Source of the DNA: JAFDVL01 sp963794955
GTDB lineage: Bacteria; Acidobacteriota; Blastocatellia; RBC074
Assembly (NCBI GenBank): GCA_963794955.1
Contig: CAWCGF010000026.1
Location: 62,001-126,000, forward strand
Length of the DNA stretch: 64,000 nucleotides
Direction of reading: 5' to 3'
The notes under the pieces were generated by a model. It searched no databases and had not been told where the DNA came from. It saw only the letters and a list, made by a program, of their open reading frames with translations. Shown here piece after piece: positions 41,988-50,121 of this stretch (its first letter is position 1; every line of letters begins with the position of its first letter). The position numbers and the translations under genes were made by a program.

Positions 41988-42720
41988 TTTGTAGTAACTC
42001 CCTTGTCCTATCCGTGATTAGTGACTCGAAAGTGCGATTCTTACTTTCACGAAACTTCTCAAATAGTCCCCACAAAAACTCTTCATCATTCGCTAACTCA
42101 ACATTACGAAAAATTCCAATATCAAGTAAGAATGAAACCGTATTTTCATTTGGCGCGGGTACGGATGCCTCATTCAAGACAATCGTTGCTTTCAATTCAT
42201 CTTCACGAATTTGCGTTTGGATGAAGAACCCTTCCATTCCATTTTGGAGTTGATCAGGCAAAGCAGGTAAAAGCTGCAAGTAATCATCTATAAAAATTCC
42301 ACGTGTAAAATCTAATCGGTTAATATATCGAACACCTACTTGTTGAATCGCTTTGGGCTGAGCGATGGCGCGGTAAATTTCCCATAACCGACGAGCTTCT
42401 GCAAGAAATATTTCCCAGCCTGTATAAGGTGCCAACCGACTAAACATAAATCCCTCTGGCCGCGCTTCCATCTTTTGTTTTTTATCAGCGGTGAAACAAG
42501 CAATGCCAAGCGGTACTTGATTAGCGGAAATGCCCATCTGATCTCCCACAGTAACCTTGCTTTGAATGCCAACCAGATTAGGCTGCTCTGGATATTGTTC
42601 GCCAATAACGGCAAACGCCTGGTGGAGTATATCGTTTTTGATCTCAACGGAAGGTTGAATACGAATTTCCAACAATGCTTCTGTGATTGGTTCTCGACTG
42701 TAATGCGTTCTCTCTGTCAT
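41971..42720 (-). CDS. TIGR04255-family protein
   Basis: A 249-residue protein. The start REPITEALLEIRIQPSVEI, the middle AIQQVGVRYINRLDFTRGIF and the C-terminal ENTVSFLLDIGIFRNVELA, with a predicted alpha/beta fold, match the TIGR04255 family as I remember it: sporadically distributed single-domain proteins of about 250 residues found beside varied partners and mobile or defence genes. No catalytic motif is obvious; the VGVRYINRL block is the family signature. The gene leads a three-gene operon placed between hsdM and hsdR remnants. No strong ribosome site precedes the ATG. Confidence 0.75.
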   Translation of the reverse strand: MTERTHYSREPITEALLEIRIQPSVEIKNDILHQAFAVIGEQYPEQPNLVGIQSKVTVGDQMGISANQVPLGIACFTADKKQKMEARPEGFMFSRLAPYTGWEIFLAEARRLWEIYRAIAQPKAIQQVGVRYINRLDFTRGIFIDDYLQLLPALPDQLQNGMEGFFIQTQIREDELKATIVLNEASVPAPNENTVSFLLDIGIFRNVELANDEEFLWGLFEKFRESKNRTFESLITDRTRELLQNANNH

Positions 42721-42840
42721 CGTGACGAATCTTATCCAGCTTGTCCGTATTTTACAACGCCGCCTCTGCTATTAGGTTTGAGGGATGGAAGATGAACAGA
42801 ATCATGCGAAGTTCGCGTTCTTCTGTGGCGGTCTGCCGAA

Positions 42841-42997
42841 TTAAAAGCGCGGAGCGTTTGCAAGTTTTTCATTCCACCAATCGGAGATATTGAGTGGGGG
42901 GTTCGCTATCACAAAATCGGCTCGCCAATCCGCAGGAACGAAGCAGCAGGCGCGTTGCCCAAGTTGAAACCCATCCTGAGAATGGCAAGGTTCATCC
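42841..42997 (-). pseudogene. Fragment of a type I methyltransferase subunit (hsdM)
   Basis: The stretch RADFVIANPPLNISDWWNEK is the catalytic NPP(F/L) motif IV region of HsdM-type adenine methyltransferases (typically ADFVIANPPFNISDWW). Just upstream in another frame lies MNLAILRMGFNLGNAPA, which matches the preceding HsdM helix (xMNLAIxGIxxNLG), so a frameshift separates them. The fragment stops at 42841 and the rest of the gene is gone. Its other end runs into the AraC-gene stop at 43010. Type I M, then other genes, then R is a usual order, so this marks the upstream edge of the old locus. Confidence 0.7.
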
Positions 42998-43009
42998 CTA
43001 TCAGCCGCC

Positions 43010-43879
43010 TCAAGCAAAGTTGGCATCGCGCCAAACCTTCGGCGTCATCGCCGTGTAGCGACGGAAGAATGTCGTGAAATGGCTTTGGTTTTTGAAGCCG
43101 ACTTGGGCGCTGACTTCGACAATCGGCAGGTCATCTTTGGCCAGTAAATTCTTGGCACGTTCAATGCGGCGTTGCATCAGGTATTGTTGTGGTGTTAGCC
43201 CGGTCGTGCGTTTGAAAGCGCGGGCGAAGTGATAGGGGCTTAAATCAACGGTATCGGCGATTTCGGCCAGCGTTACGTCTTCGGCTAAATTCGCGTGAAT
43301 GAACTCGGTGGCCAGCCGCAATTTGCGCCCTGTTAAGCCACCCACAGAGGATGAGAGTTGATTCTTGCCGACGTTGTAATGCCGGAGCAGATGAAAGGCC
43401 AGGGTGTTGGTGAGCGATTCCGCATAGAGGCGTCCGACAGGTTCCTGCGCTTCGGATTCGGCCAGCAAGGCTAAACCGATTTGCCAAATCAGCGGATCGT
43501 TTTCGTCGTAGACTTCCTTCAGTTCGATCTGTCCGCCATACGCGGATTCCGCTGCCGCACGCACGACCAAAGCGGGTTCAAGCGCAATCGTAATGCATTC
43601 AGCTTCATTGCCCCAATCAATTGAAACCGGCTGACCGGAAGGCACTAAGCACATATTGCCCGGCGCGCGCTGCGTCACACAACGCGTACCCGTGGCCGTT
43701 TGCTTGGTGGTCGTAAAATTGCCTGTCACAGACAAACTAATTTCGTGCTCGTCAAAAACGGTTTCGACCAATTCGCCGGCGTTAACACGCCAATGGATAA
43801 GTTTGAGGCCGTTCCATTCGGTGGTGCGATAGAAGATGACGGGTGATTCCGTGGCGGCAACTTTCCAGTTTATATTCAT
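43010..43879 (-). CDS. AraC-family transcriptional regulator
   Basis: A 289-residue regulator. The N-terminal half is a cupin-like sensor (LIHWRVNAGELVETVFDEHE, GNMCLVPSGQPVSIDW). The C-terminal half has two helix-turn-helix units: EDVTLAEIADTVDLSPYHFA RAFKRTTG, and the second with VEVSAQVGFKNQSHFTTFFR RYTAMTPKVWR, the canonical AraC signature. The ligand is unknown and no target gene is adjacent: the gene downstream is the hsdM fragment and upstream is a long gap. Its frame is intact. Confidence 0.93.
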   Translation of the reverse strand: MNINWKVAATESPVIFYRTTEWNGLKLIHWRVNAGELVETVFDEHEISLSVTGNFTTTKQTATGTRCVTQRAPGNMCLVPSGQPVSIDWGNEAECITIALEPALVVRAAAESAYGGQIELKEVYDENDPLIWQIGLALLAESEAQEPVGRLYAESLTNTLAFHLLRHYNVGKNQLSSSVGGLTGRKLRLATEFIHANLAEDVTLAEIADTVDLSPYHFARAFKRTTGLTPQQYLMQRRIERAKNLLAKDDLPIVEVSAQVGFKNQSHFTTFFRRYTAMTPKVWRDANFA

Positions 43880-44529
43880 AGCGTTGTGTCTCGGTTATCA
43901 GTTGCTGTTGAGAATGATGCTTTCCCCTATTCGGTACGTCAAGATTGCACGAGTGGTTCCCACTTCTTCGTTGACTTTGCCTGCGGCAATTGCCTATAGA
44001 TCGCCACCTGCGTCTGTGCCTGCGCCCTGGTTGCGAGCGGCGTGCTAGAGGGAGAACAAGAAGCTCACAAAGCTTGTAGTGTTCCCCTCAAGGCACCATA
44101 TTGTACGTGACCATCGGCACGCAAAAGCCCGTGTTTCATACCAGTCAGCCCGACCGTTTGGAATTCTTTACATTTACGATGAGTGGGGGGGAGGCTATCG
44201 AATGCAAAGAGTTTACCCCCGTCAGACCGGTACGCGTGATTTACTGTAGTAAAACTGATGCGCCTTCCAAATATGATGGCGAATCAATCGCTGTAGAGTT
44301 TGTTAAGCAATAGCAATTCCCTCGACCAAACGCGTCGCCCAGGAAGCGAAGGTGTCTTGCCTGCACTCTCTGGGCGGCAGGCCATCATAGAGTTGTTAAC
44401 AGCTCTATGATGGCCTGCCTGTACTGAATCCGATACAGACGGCTCCTCAATATGATGGACTTTGACTTGAAAATGTAGGCATAGAGATTGCTAGAGGTAC
44501 TTAAGTATCAACTACAAGGAGCACCCCAA
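43880..44529. other. Long intergenic region upstream of the ABC exporter
   Basis: About 650 bases. An open stretch at 44080-44313 (ending in VEFVKQ, containing YCSKTDAPSKYDGESIAVEF) has no good start and matches nothing I know; it may be a gene remnant. A 44-bp palindrome follows. The promoter of the exporter is probably after 44420. Confidence 0.4.
44376..44419. repeat. 44-bp palindrome with one mismatched pair
   Basis: GGCAGGCCATCATAGAG pairs with CTCTATGATGGCCTGCC around TTGTTAACAG, so nearly the whole 44 bases are self-complementary. There is no T-run. It lies between the unassigned stretch and the ABC exporter. Confidence 0.8.
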
Positions 44530-46395
44530 ATGGATTCAGATAGCAGTGTCACTACCGAAATTATTCCGCTGACAACCGAACGCCAAGTTCAGGAAAAACT
44601 TAGAACATCACGCCCGTTTACGGTTTTCCACCTCTTACAACCGCATTGGAAAACCCTGTCACTCACGCTAATTGCCATCGCGGGGGCAGGAGTCGCAGAT
44701 GTGCTGGAGCCGTGGCCACTGAAAATGCTGTTGGATTATGTATTGGGTTCAAAGCGGGCACCGGAATGGCTGACCTCGATTGTGCAAGCAACGTTTGGGC
44801 AGGGTAAATATGCTTTTCTCAATTTCACGATCTTGTTGGTTGTGTTAATCGCCATTGTCGGTGCGATTAGTTCGTACTTTGAAAAGTATCTGACTACCAC
44901 TGTTGGTCAGTGGGTCATGCACGATATGCGACGCACCCTGTATTACCACATTCAGCGTTTGTCTTTGTCGTTTCACGATCAAAAACGCACCGGCGATTTG
45001 ATCAGCCGCGTCACGAGCGATATTGATTCAATCCAGAGCTTTATTACTTCGGCCTTGCTTGATGGACTAATCAATATTCTAACGCTGGTGGGCATGATCA
45101 GCGTGATGTTTTATCTAAATTGGAAATTCACGTTGATGGCCCTTACTGTCGCCCCAGTACTGTTCATTGTCGTCTTTTCCTTTACACACCGTATCAAAAA
45201 AGCCTCGCATGATGTACGCAAGAAAGAAAGCCAGGTTGTTTCGCTTGTCGAAGAAGTGCTTTCGTCCATGCGCGTAGTAAAGGCCTTCGCGCGGGAAGAC
45301 TACGAACAAAAACGCTTCGAGCAGGAAAGCATAGAAAGCGTCGAAACAGCGCTCAAAGCCCGGAGTTTGAAAGCCAAGTTAACGCCTATCGTTGAAATCA
45401 TTATGGCGGCAGGCACCTGTGTGGTGTTGTGGTATGGAGCGCGGCTTGTTTTATCAGGTCAAATCAGTTCTGGCGTATTAGTTGTCTTCTTCCTATATTT
45501 GGGCAAGCTCTATAAGCCAATGCGCGATCTATCGAAGTTGGCGGATACCTATTCCAAAGCAGCCGTCGGCTTTGAGCGCATTCAGGAGGTGCTGGATACA
45601 GAAGGCCAGGTGCGCGACCTGCCTCATGCGCGCAAGGCTCCACCATTAAAGGGCGGCATTGAGTTTGATCACGTCAAATTTGGCTACAATGATGACCAGG
45701 TGATTCTGAACGATGTGAGTTTCTCGATTCAGCCAGGGCAAGTCGCAGCCTTTGTTGGCCCGACTGGTACAGGCAAAACCACGATCATCAGCTTGATTCC
45801 ACGCTTCTACGACCCCAAGGCAGGCAAGGTGCTGATTGATGGCACTGATGTACGGCGCTTCAAGCAACGGTCGTTACGGCAGCAAATCAGTTTTGTGCTA
45901 CAAGAAACGCTGCTCTTTCATGCAACGATTTGGCAAAACATCGCTTATGGCAAACCCGAAGCATCGCGGGAAGAAATTATCCAAGCCGCAACATTAGCCA
46001 ATGCGCACGAGTTTATTGAAAAGATGCCTGAAGGCTATGACACAATGGTCGGCGAACGTGGCGTCACGCTGTCGGGCGGCCAGCGGCAACGGATTGCTAT
46101 TGCCCGCGCTATTATTCGGAATTCCCCTATTTTAATCCTTGATGAACCAAGTTCTGGATTGGATGCAGCCTCGGAGGAATTGGTCTTTGACGCGCTAAAC
46201 CGCTTGATGGAAAACAAAACATCTATCGTTATTGCACATCGCTTGGCTACGATTCGGCGTGCTGATGTGATCTTTGTATTGAAAGAAGGAAAAATTGTCG
46301 AACAAGGCAATCATCAAGAATTACTAGCGCAAGGCGGGCTTTATTCAGAGCTTTACGAAATTCAGTTTCGGACGCAGGAAAGTGAAGAAAAGTAA
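44530..46395 (+). CDS. MsbA-like ABC transporter (fused permease and ATPase)
   Basis: A 621-residue half-transporter. Six transmembrane segments fill residues 40-335 (e.g. TILLVVLIAIVGAISSYFEK; FSFTHRIKKASHDVRKKESQ is the intracellular loop). The ATPase (about 370-600) has Walker A GPTGTGKTT, Q-loop LQETLLF, signature LSGGQRQR, Walker B ILILDEPSSGLD and the switch His in IVIAHRLAT. Homodimers of this type flip lipids, lipopolysaccharide or drugs out of the cytoplasm. A strong AAGGAG fixes the ATG at 44530 rather than a TTG at 44488. No partner gene is adjacent, so the substrate is open. Confidence 0.93.
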   Translation: MDSDSSVTTEIIPLTTERQVQEKLRTSRPFTVFHLLQPHWKTLSLTLIAIAGAGVADVLEPWPLKMLLDYVLGSKRAPEWLTSIVQATFGQGKYAFLNFTILLVVLIAIVGAISSYFEKYLTTTVGQWVMHDMRRTLYYHIQRLSLSFHDQKRTGDLISRVTSDIDSIQSFITSALLDGLINILTLVGMISVMFYLNWKFTLMALTVAPVLFIVVFSFTHRIKKASHDVRKKESQVVSLVEEVLSSMRVVKAFAREDYEQKRFEQESIESVETALKARSLKAKLTPIVEIIMAAGTCVVLWYGARLVLSGQISSGVLVVFFLYLGKLYKPMRDLSKLADTYSKAAVGFERIQEVLDTEGQVRDLPHARKAPPLKGGIEFDHVKFGYNDDQVILNDVSFSIQPGQVAAFVGPTGTGKTTIISLIPRFYDPKAGKVLIDGTDVRRFKQRSLRQQISFVLQETLLFHATIWQNIAYGKPEASREEIIQAATLANAHEFIEKMPEGYDTMVGERGVTLSGGQRQRIAIARAIIRNSPILILDEPSSGLDAASEELVFDALNRLMENKTSIVIAHRLATIRRADVIFVLKEGKIVEQGNHQELLAQGGLYSELYEIQFRTQESEEK

Positions 46396-46421
46396 ATTGG
46401 GTAAATGTGCAGGTTAACTAA

Positions 46422-46556
46422 AATGTGAATCAGGGGTTCAACCAATATCCGTATGGAAAACAAAAAGCTTATAGCTCCGACGTTTTGGTGCCCGTGATTT
46501 TTCGCGCGGATAAGCTATTGTTGCGTAATAACTTATTTGAACCCCTGATTCACATT
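46422..46556. repeat. MITE-like element with perfect 20-bp terminal inverted repeats
   Basis: Arms 46422-46441 and 46537-46556 are perfect inverted repeats enclosing 95 bases with no coding capacity. A second inverted pair (AGCTTAT/ATAAGCT) lies inside. No target duplication is evident at the edges. It sits directly after the ABC exporter, whose transcript may end here. Confidence 0.75.
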
Positions 46557-46590
46557 ATATGGCTTTAAGAAAAACGAATTTCCGCAGAAA

Positions 46591-46757
46591 GTCCCGGAGG
46601 GACGGCTAGAAATTAGCCCCGGATGCAATCCGGGGAACCAGGCCAATCGCCCCCCAGCCCCGGCAGGGGCGTCGGTCACCCCTGCCGGGGCTGGGGAACG
46701 TGGCTGAACAGACCCAGGGTGCAACCCTAGGCTAATTTCTGCTCACCCCTCTGGGGC
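46591..46757. repeat. Extragenic multi-hairpin palindromic element
   Basis: Nested and adjacent hairpins: GTCCC/GGGAC (46591-46603), CCCCGGAT/ATCCGGGG with a GCA loop (46617-46635), a perfect 18-base-pair stem (46652-46669 with 46679-46696), CCCAGGGT/ACCCTAGG (46713-46731), and CCCC/GGGG at about 46746-46756. The central part is bounded by AGAAATTAGC and its complement (46608-46617, 46731-46740). Elements of this style recur in acidobacterial and planctomycete genomes, as far as I recall. Confidence 0.75.
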
Positions 46758-46800
46758 AATGGCATTGAATTAACGATAAAGCTCCTGTACATAGATAGAT

Positions 46801-47282
46801 ATGGAACAAAAAAAGAACAAACGCTCTTGGCGCAAATCCGTGCCAGTTTGCAATGTCCGGTCGTGATCGCTGCGTGTCGGCAACGTCCGCAGGACTTTAC
46901 GCGCCTGCGCCTGCTCTGGTTTGGTCGTCTTTGTCTGGTGGTTTTGCGAGGTCATAAATTGTCTTTCCAGAATGCGCTCAATAAAGTCTTTCACGCGCTC
47001 GGTGACGTCTTTGGCGTCCCGACGCCGAGCGCTTACTCGCACGCGCGGCAGAAGCTCAAACCCGAAGTGTTTACGTCTCTGCAGCGCAGTTTGCGCGCGG
47101 GCTTTTATCAACTTTATGAGGCCGACGAGCAAGTGCAGCGCTGGCGCGGGCATCGCTTGTTGGCGACCGACGGCACTTATTTGACCGTGCCCGACACGCG
47201 CGCAGACGCGCGCGCACTATACGGTGCAGACCAATCAACACGCGGGCGCGGACTGTGTGCAAGCGCAGTGCGGCGTCTTGTA
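46801..47282 (+). mobile_element. Broken IS4-type transposase fragment
   Basis: From TTG 46827 the frame reads LLAQIRASLQCPVVIAACRQ, RPQDFTRLRLLWFGRLCLVV and SAYSHARQKLKPEVF, then the first catalytic region LLATDGTYLTVPDT. This is an IS4-family N-terminal half with the first Asp. The natural start is ATG 46801, out of frame by one base at an A7 run. A second shift occurs at a GCGCGC run near 47215, after which YTVQTNQHAGADCVQAQCGV and LYD continue the protein. The fragment then stops at 47282, where a piece of palindromic repeat (CCCCTCTGGGG) begins. The C-terminal Asp and Glu are lost, so it is inactive. Confidence 0.75.
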
Positions 47283-47390
47283 TGACCCCTCTGGGGTTCT
47301 GATCGGAAAATCATTTTCTTGATCTCTATAGTAGGTTTGCTGGTGAGACTAATAGCACTCGAACTTTCAGTTTCTTTCAGTGCCAGACAA

Positions 47391-47424
47391 AAGAGGCGCA
47401 ACATAAGAATTGGTTGCGCCTCTT
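47391..47424 (-). terminator. Terminator of the secreted kinase-like gene
   Basis: A 12-base-pair stem AAGAGGCGCAAC/GTTGCGCCTCTT with a 10-base loop, followed on the minus strand by TTTTG. It lies 27 bases past the stop codon. Confidence 0.85.
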
Positions 47425-47451
47425 ACCCTAAAACAAACTATTGGTGATTGC

Positions 47452-48456
47452 CTAAGAGCCTAACCGGTTTAGTTCTGCGATGCGCGCCTTGATTTTACCG
47501 GCCAGCAAGCTTACTTCCTGCGAATTGTAGCCCGCCGCCCGAAAGGCATCAGCAAGCTGCTTGTTTGATAACTTAGCTAGAATAGAGCCAATCCATTTCG
47601 CATCGGTGCGTGGAATATTATGGACAACTTTTTCCATCCGTGTGCGCTGAACATAATAGGGAAGATTAAAGATCAAAATCGGATGCGGGCGACTATTCAT
47701 CACGAAATCAACCTCTTCTTCATCCACCTTTTTGATAAACTTTGAGGCCAGAAAATCAGGAATATTATTGCGAGAACGCACCAAGTGATCACCCGTCTTG
47801 CCAAAGGTTGCACCGAGATCACTAACAAGATAACGAGCTTCACGCCCATTCTGTACTACGATCTTGTTATTTTCTGTCTTTAGGTCCCAGTTATTAATTA
47901 ATGCCATCATCACTTTCAGGCCATTGAGTTCTCGTGAACGCACAAAAGGATTATCTGACCAACTCCACGATGAGCTTTGCGTATTTTCATAGTCGCGCTC
48001 CAATCTGGCTCCCTTCATTTTCCCATTAGGTAAAATATACGATTGACCTCGCGCGAGTTTTTTCAGCCCGCTAACTTGTAATTCAGGCAGGTAATAGTTT
48101 TCATCTGTAAAGTACCCGACCGCCCAAAGCAGCCTTGTAGCAGCCGTTTCAGATTGTGCTTCCGGGCCTAGTTTCACTTTCCAATTCACTCCATTTTCGT
48201 CCTTTACTACAAATTTTGGATTTGATCCGCCTTTATCTTCCTTAACAAAAGTAAGCCTGTTACCGGGCTTATGCTTCTCACCTCCGGCACCATAAAATAA
48301 ATTTCGACTGGCGATGTTAACTGGCTCACGCCACAAAGCACCAACAGACAAAGGAGCCGTGGAACGGGCTGTAAGCCGATTTAATTGCGCTGGCGCAGTT
48401 GGAACCAGGGTAAAGGCAAGGACAAATAGACCTAGGGTGATTCTTGCGGTGTGCAT
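47452..48456 (-). CDS. Predicted secreted protein with an atypical protein-kinase fold
   Basis: A 334-residue exported protein (signal peptide ITLGLFVLAFTLVPTAPAQ). In order it shows the landmarks of a kinase fold: Lys95 in NWKVKLG, Glu103 in QSETAATRLLWAVGY, a catalytic loop INNWDLKTENN with Asp191-x4-Asn196 that parallels HRDLKPEN, and Asp213-Leu-Gly where kinases have DFG. The spacing (96 residues Lys to Asp, 22 Asp to Asp) is normal. I cannot name the family; FAM20/HipA/PI-kinase-like enzymes are the best comparison. Because it is exported, ATP supply is a question. AAAAGGAGAG fixes the start at 48456. A terminator follows. Confidence 0.65.
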   Translation of the reverse strand: MHTARITLGLFVLAFTLVPTAPAQLNRLTARSTAPLSVGALWREPVNIASRNLFYGAGGEKHKPGNRLTFVKEDKGGSNPKFVVKDENGVNWKVKLGPEAQSETAATRLLWAVGYFTDENYYLPELQVSGLKKLARGQSYILPNGKMKGARLERDYENTQSSSWSWSDNPFVRSRELNGLKVMMALINNWDLKTENNKIVVQNGREARYLVSDLGATFGKTGDHLVRSRNNIPDFLASKFIKKVDEEEVDFVMNSRPHPILIFNLPYYVQRTRMEKVVHNIPRTDAKWIGSILAKLSNKQLADAFRAAGYNSQEVSLLAGKIKARIAELNRLGS

Positions 48457-48818
48457 CAAGGCTCTCCTTTTCATAAAACAGAAACTAATAGAATCTTTCA
48501 CTCTGTTGAGCGATCAATGCAAAAGAAATGCCAGCAGAAAATCCTTCTGAAATAGTCCGTGAACTGCTTGCTGATACATAAAAACAGCTACACTTTCTTC
48601 ACACCAGAAAACCACCGCAGTAAAACCGTACAGAGGCTGTATGGTCAGAGAACAAAAGTAATTTCTTTTCTGCTTACGAGGTCATTCTTTGTTGGTGTAT
48701 TCGAGCCAAACAGTTGCGGCCTGAGAATTGCAAAAAAGAAATTCCGACGTTTATGCTTGTGCTGTATCTAGACAATCAATCCGATTACATCTTTTTCAGT
48801 GTATTGTAAGGAAAAATC

Positions 48819-49934
48819 ATGAAACTTCTAATTCAACCAGGAGATGGAATTGACGCTTTGCTTTCCGGTATTCGGAGTGCGAAAAAAAGTATCGAGATCG
48901 TGATTTTCCGTTTAGACAAGAAAGAGTTGGAAATATCGCTCAAAGCCGCTGTTGGGCGCGGGGTAGCTGTTAAAGCGTTGGTAGCTTATACCAGCCGTGA
49001 TGGAGAACGAAGGCTGCGAAAATTGGAAATGGGTTTATTAGAGGGTGGCATAACTGTTGCCCGCACGGCGGATGACCTAATTCGTTATCACAACAAATTG
49101 ATGATTATTGATCGCCGCATGCTTTATGTTTTGGCCTTCAATTACACCACACTTGATATTGATTACAGTCGTAGTTTTGGTGTGATCACTGAAGATCCGC
49201 CAGTTGTCGAAGAAGCCGTAAAGTTATTCGAGGCAGATGCCACACGTCAGCCTTACGCGCCGGGATTGGATCATTTTATTGTCAGCCCGCTCAATGCTCG
49301 CAAGCAGCTTGCCGCCTTTCTCAAAGGCGCGAAAAAACAATTGCTGATCTATGATAACCAGCTAAGCGACCGCGAGATGATCGGCATCCTGAAAAACCGC
49401 GCCAAAGCAGGAGTGGAGATTAAAGTCATCGGGAGTACCGGAAAAATCGGAGCAGGATTAGAGACGAGGAAATTGGATGGAATGCGACTTCATACCCGCA
49501 CAATTATTCGCGATGGCCAACAAGCGTTTCTCGGCAGTCAGAGCCTGCGAAAGGCAGAATTAGATGCGCGACGCGAGGTTGGCCTAATCATTACTGAAGC
49601 GAAAATTGTAAAGAGGTTAATTAAAACCTTTGAATCTGATTGGGTCGGCAATGAAACCACAACGTCAAAGCTGAAAGGAGCCAGTTTAATAACTGCCGCC
49701 AAAGCTGCGAAAAAGGCCGTAAAAACGCTGGCTAATGACCTTCCAGCCCTAGTTCCCTTAGTACAAGAAGCAGCGGCAGGAGCGGTCTCAGAAACCCTGG
49801 ATACCGTGGCGGAACAAAATGGGGTTGAGCGCGTGATTAAAGGCGCAGTGATGGAAGCTGTCCGTGATGCGGTTCAGGATGTAATTAAAGAAACCGTTGC
49901 AGAAGCTGTTCAAGAGATGAAAAATGCGGAATGA
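48819..49934 (+). CDS. Phospholipase D-like protein
   Basis: A 371-residue protein with two PLD-type half domains. The first motif is exact: H-N-K-LMII-D in RYHNKLMIID. The second is H-T-R-TIIR-D followed by FLGSQSL, where the usual Lys is Arg. Such pairs form one active site in phospholipases, cardiolipin synthases, and Nuc-type nucleases. No signal peptide is visible, and the N-terminus begins directly with MKLLIQPGDGIDALLSGI. Residues 280-371 are a long amphipathic, Ala/Val-rich helix (LVPLVQEAAAGAVSETLDTV, then VMEAVRDAVQDVIKETVAEA), which could bind membranes. The substrate is unknown. Confidence 0.8.
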   Translation: MKLLIQPGDGIDALLSGIRSAKKSIEIVIFRLDKKELEISLKAAVGRGVAVKALVAYTSRDGERRLRKLEMGLLEGGITVARTADDLIRYHNKLMIIDRRMLYVLAFNYTTLDIDYSRSFGVITEDPPVVEEAVKLFEADATRQPYAPGLDHFIVSPLNARKQLAAFLKGAKKQLLIYDNQLSDREMIGILKNRAKAGVEIKVIGSTGKIGAGLETRKLDGMRLHTRTIIRDGQQAFLGSQSLRKAELDARREVGLIITEAKIVKRLIKTFESDWVGNETTTSKLKGASLITAAKAAKKAVKTLANDLPALVPLVQEAAAGAVSETLDTVAEQNGVERVIKGAVMEAVRDAVQDVIKETVAEAVQEMKNAE

Positions 49935-50121
49935 GTTTATATAACGTACAGTAAAAATTTTGCCTTTTAGACAGCTTTTGCAAAAGGTGGGACATCTGAT
50001 AAGCAGTGAGATGGTCCCCATTACAAAATAGCGATTCTCACTAAAACTCTTTTCGGGATTGAAAAGACATATTTAAGCCCCCTGATTTTTAACTCTTCTA
50101 GCTTTAAAGGGAATACATAAT

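Noticed and set aside
46801..46820. A7 run in the IS4 fragment as programmed frameshifting
   Set aside because: It is four codons from the start, the family does not normally use frameshifting, and a second shift and a truncation show that the copy is dead.
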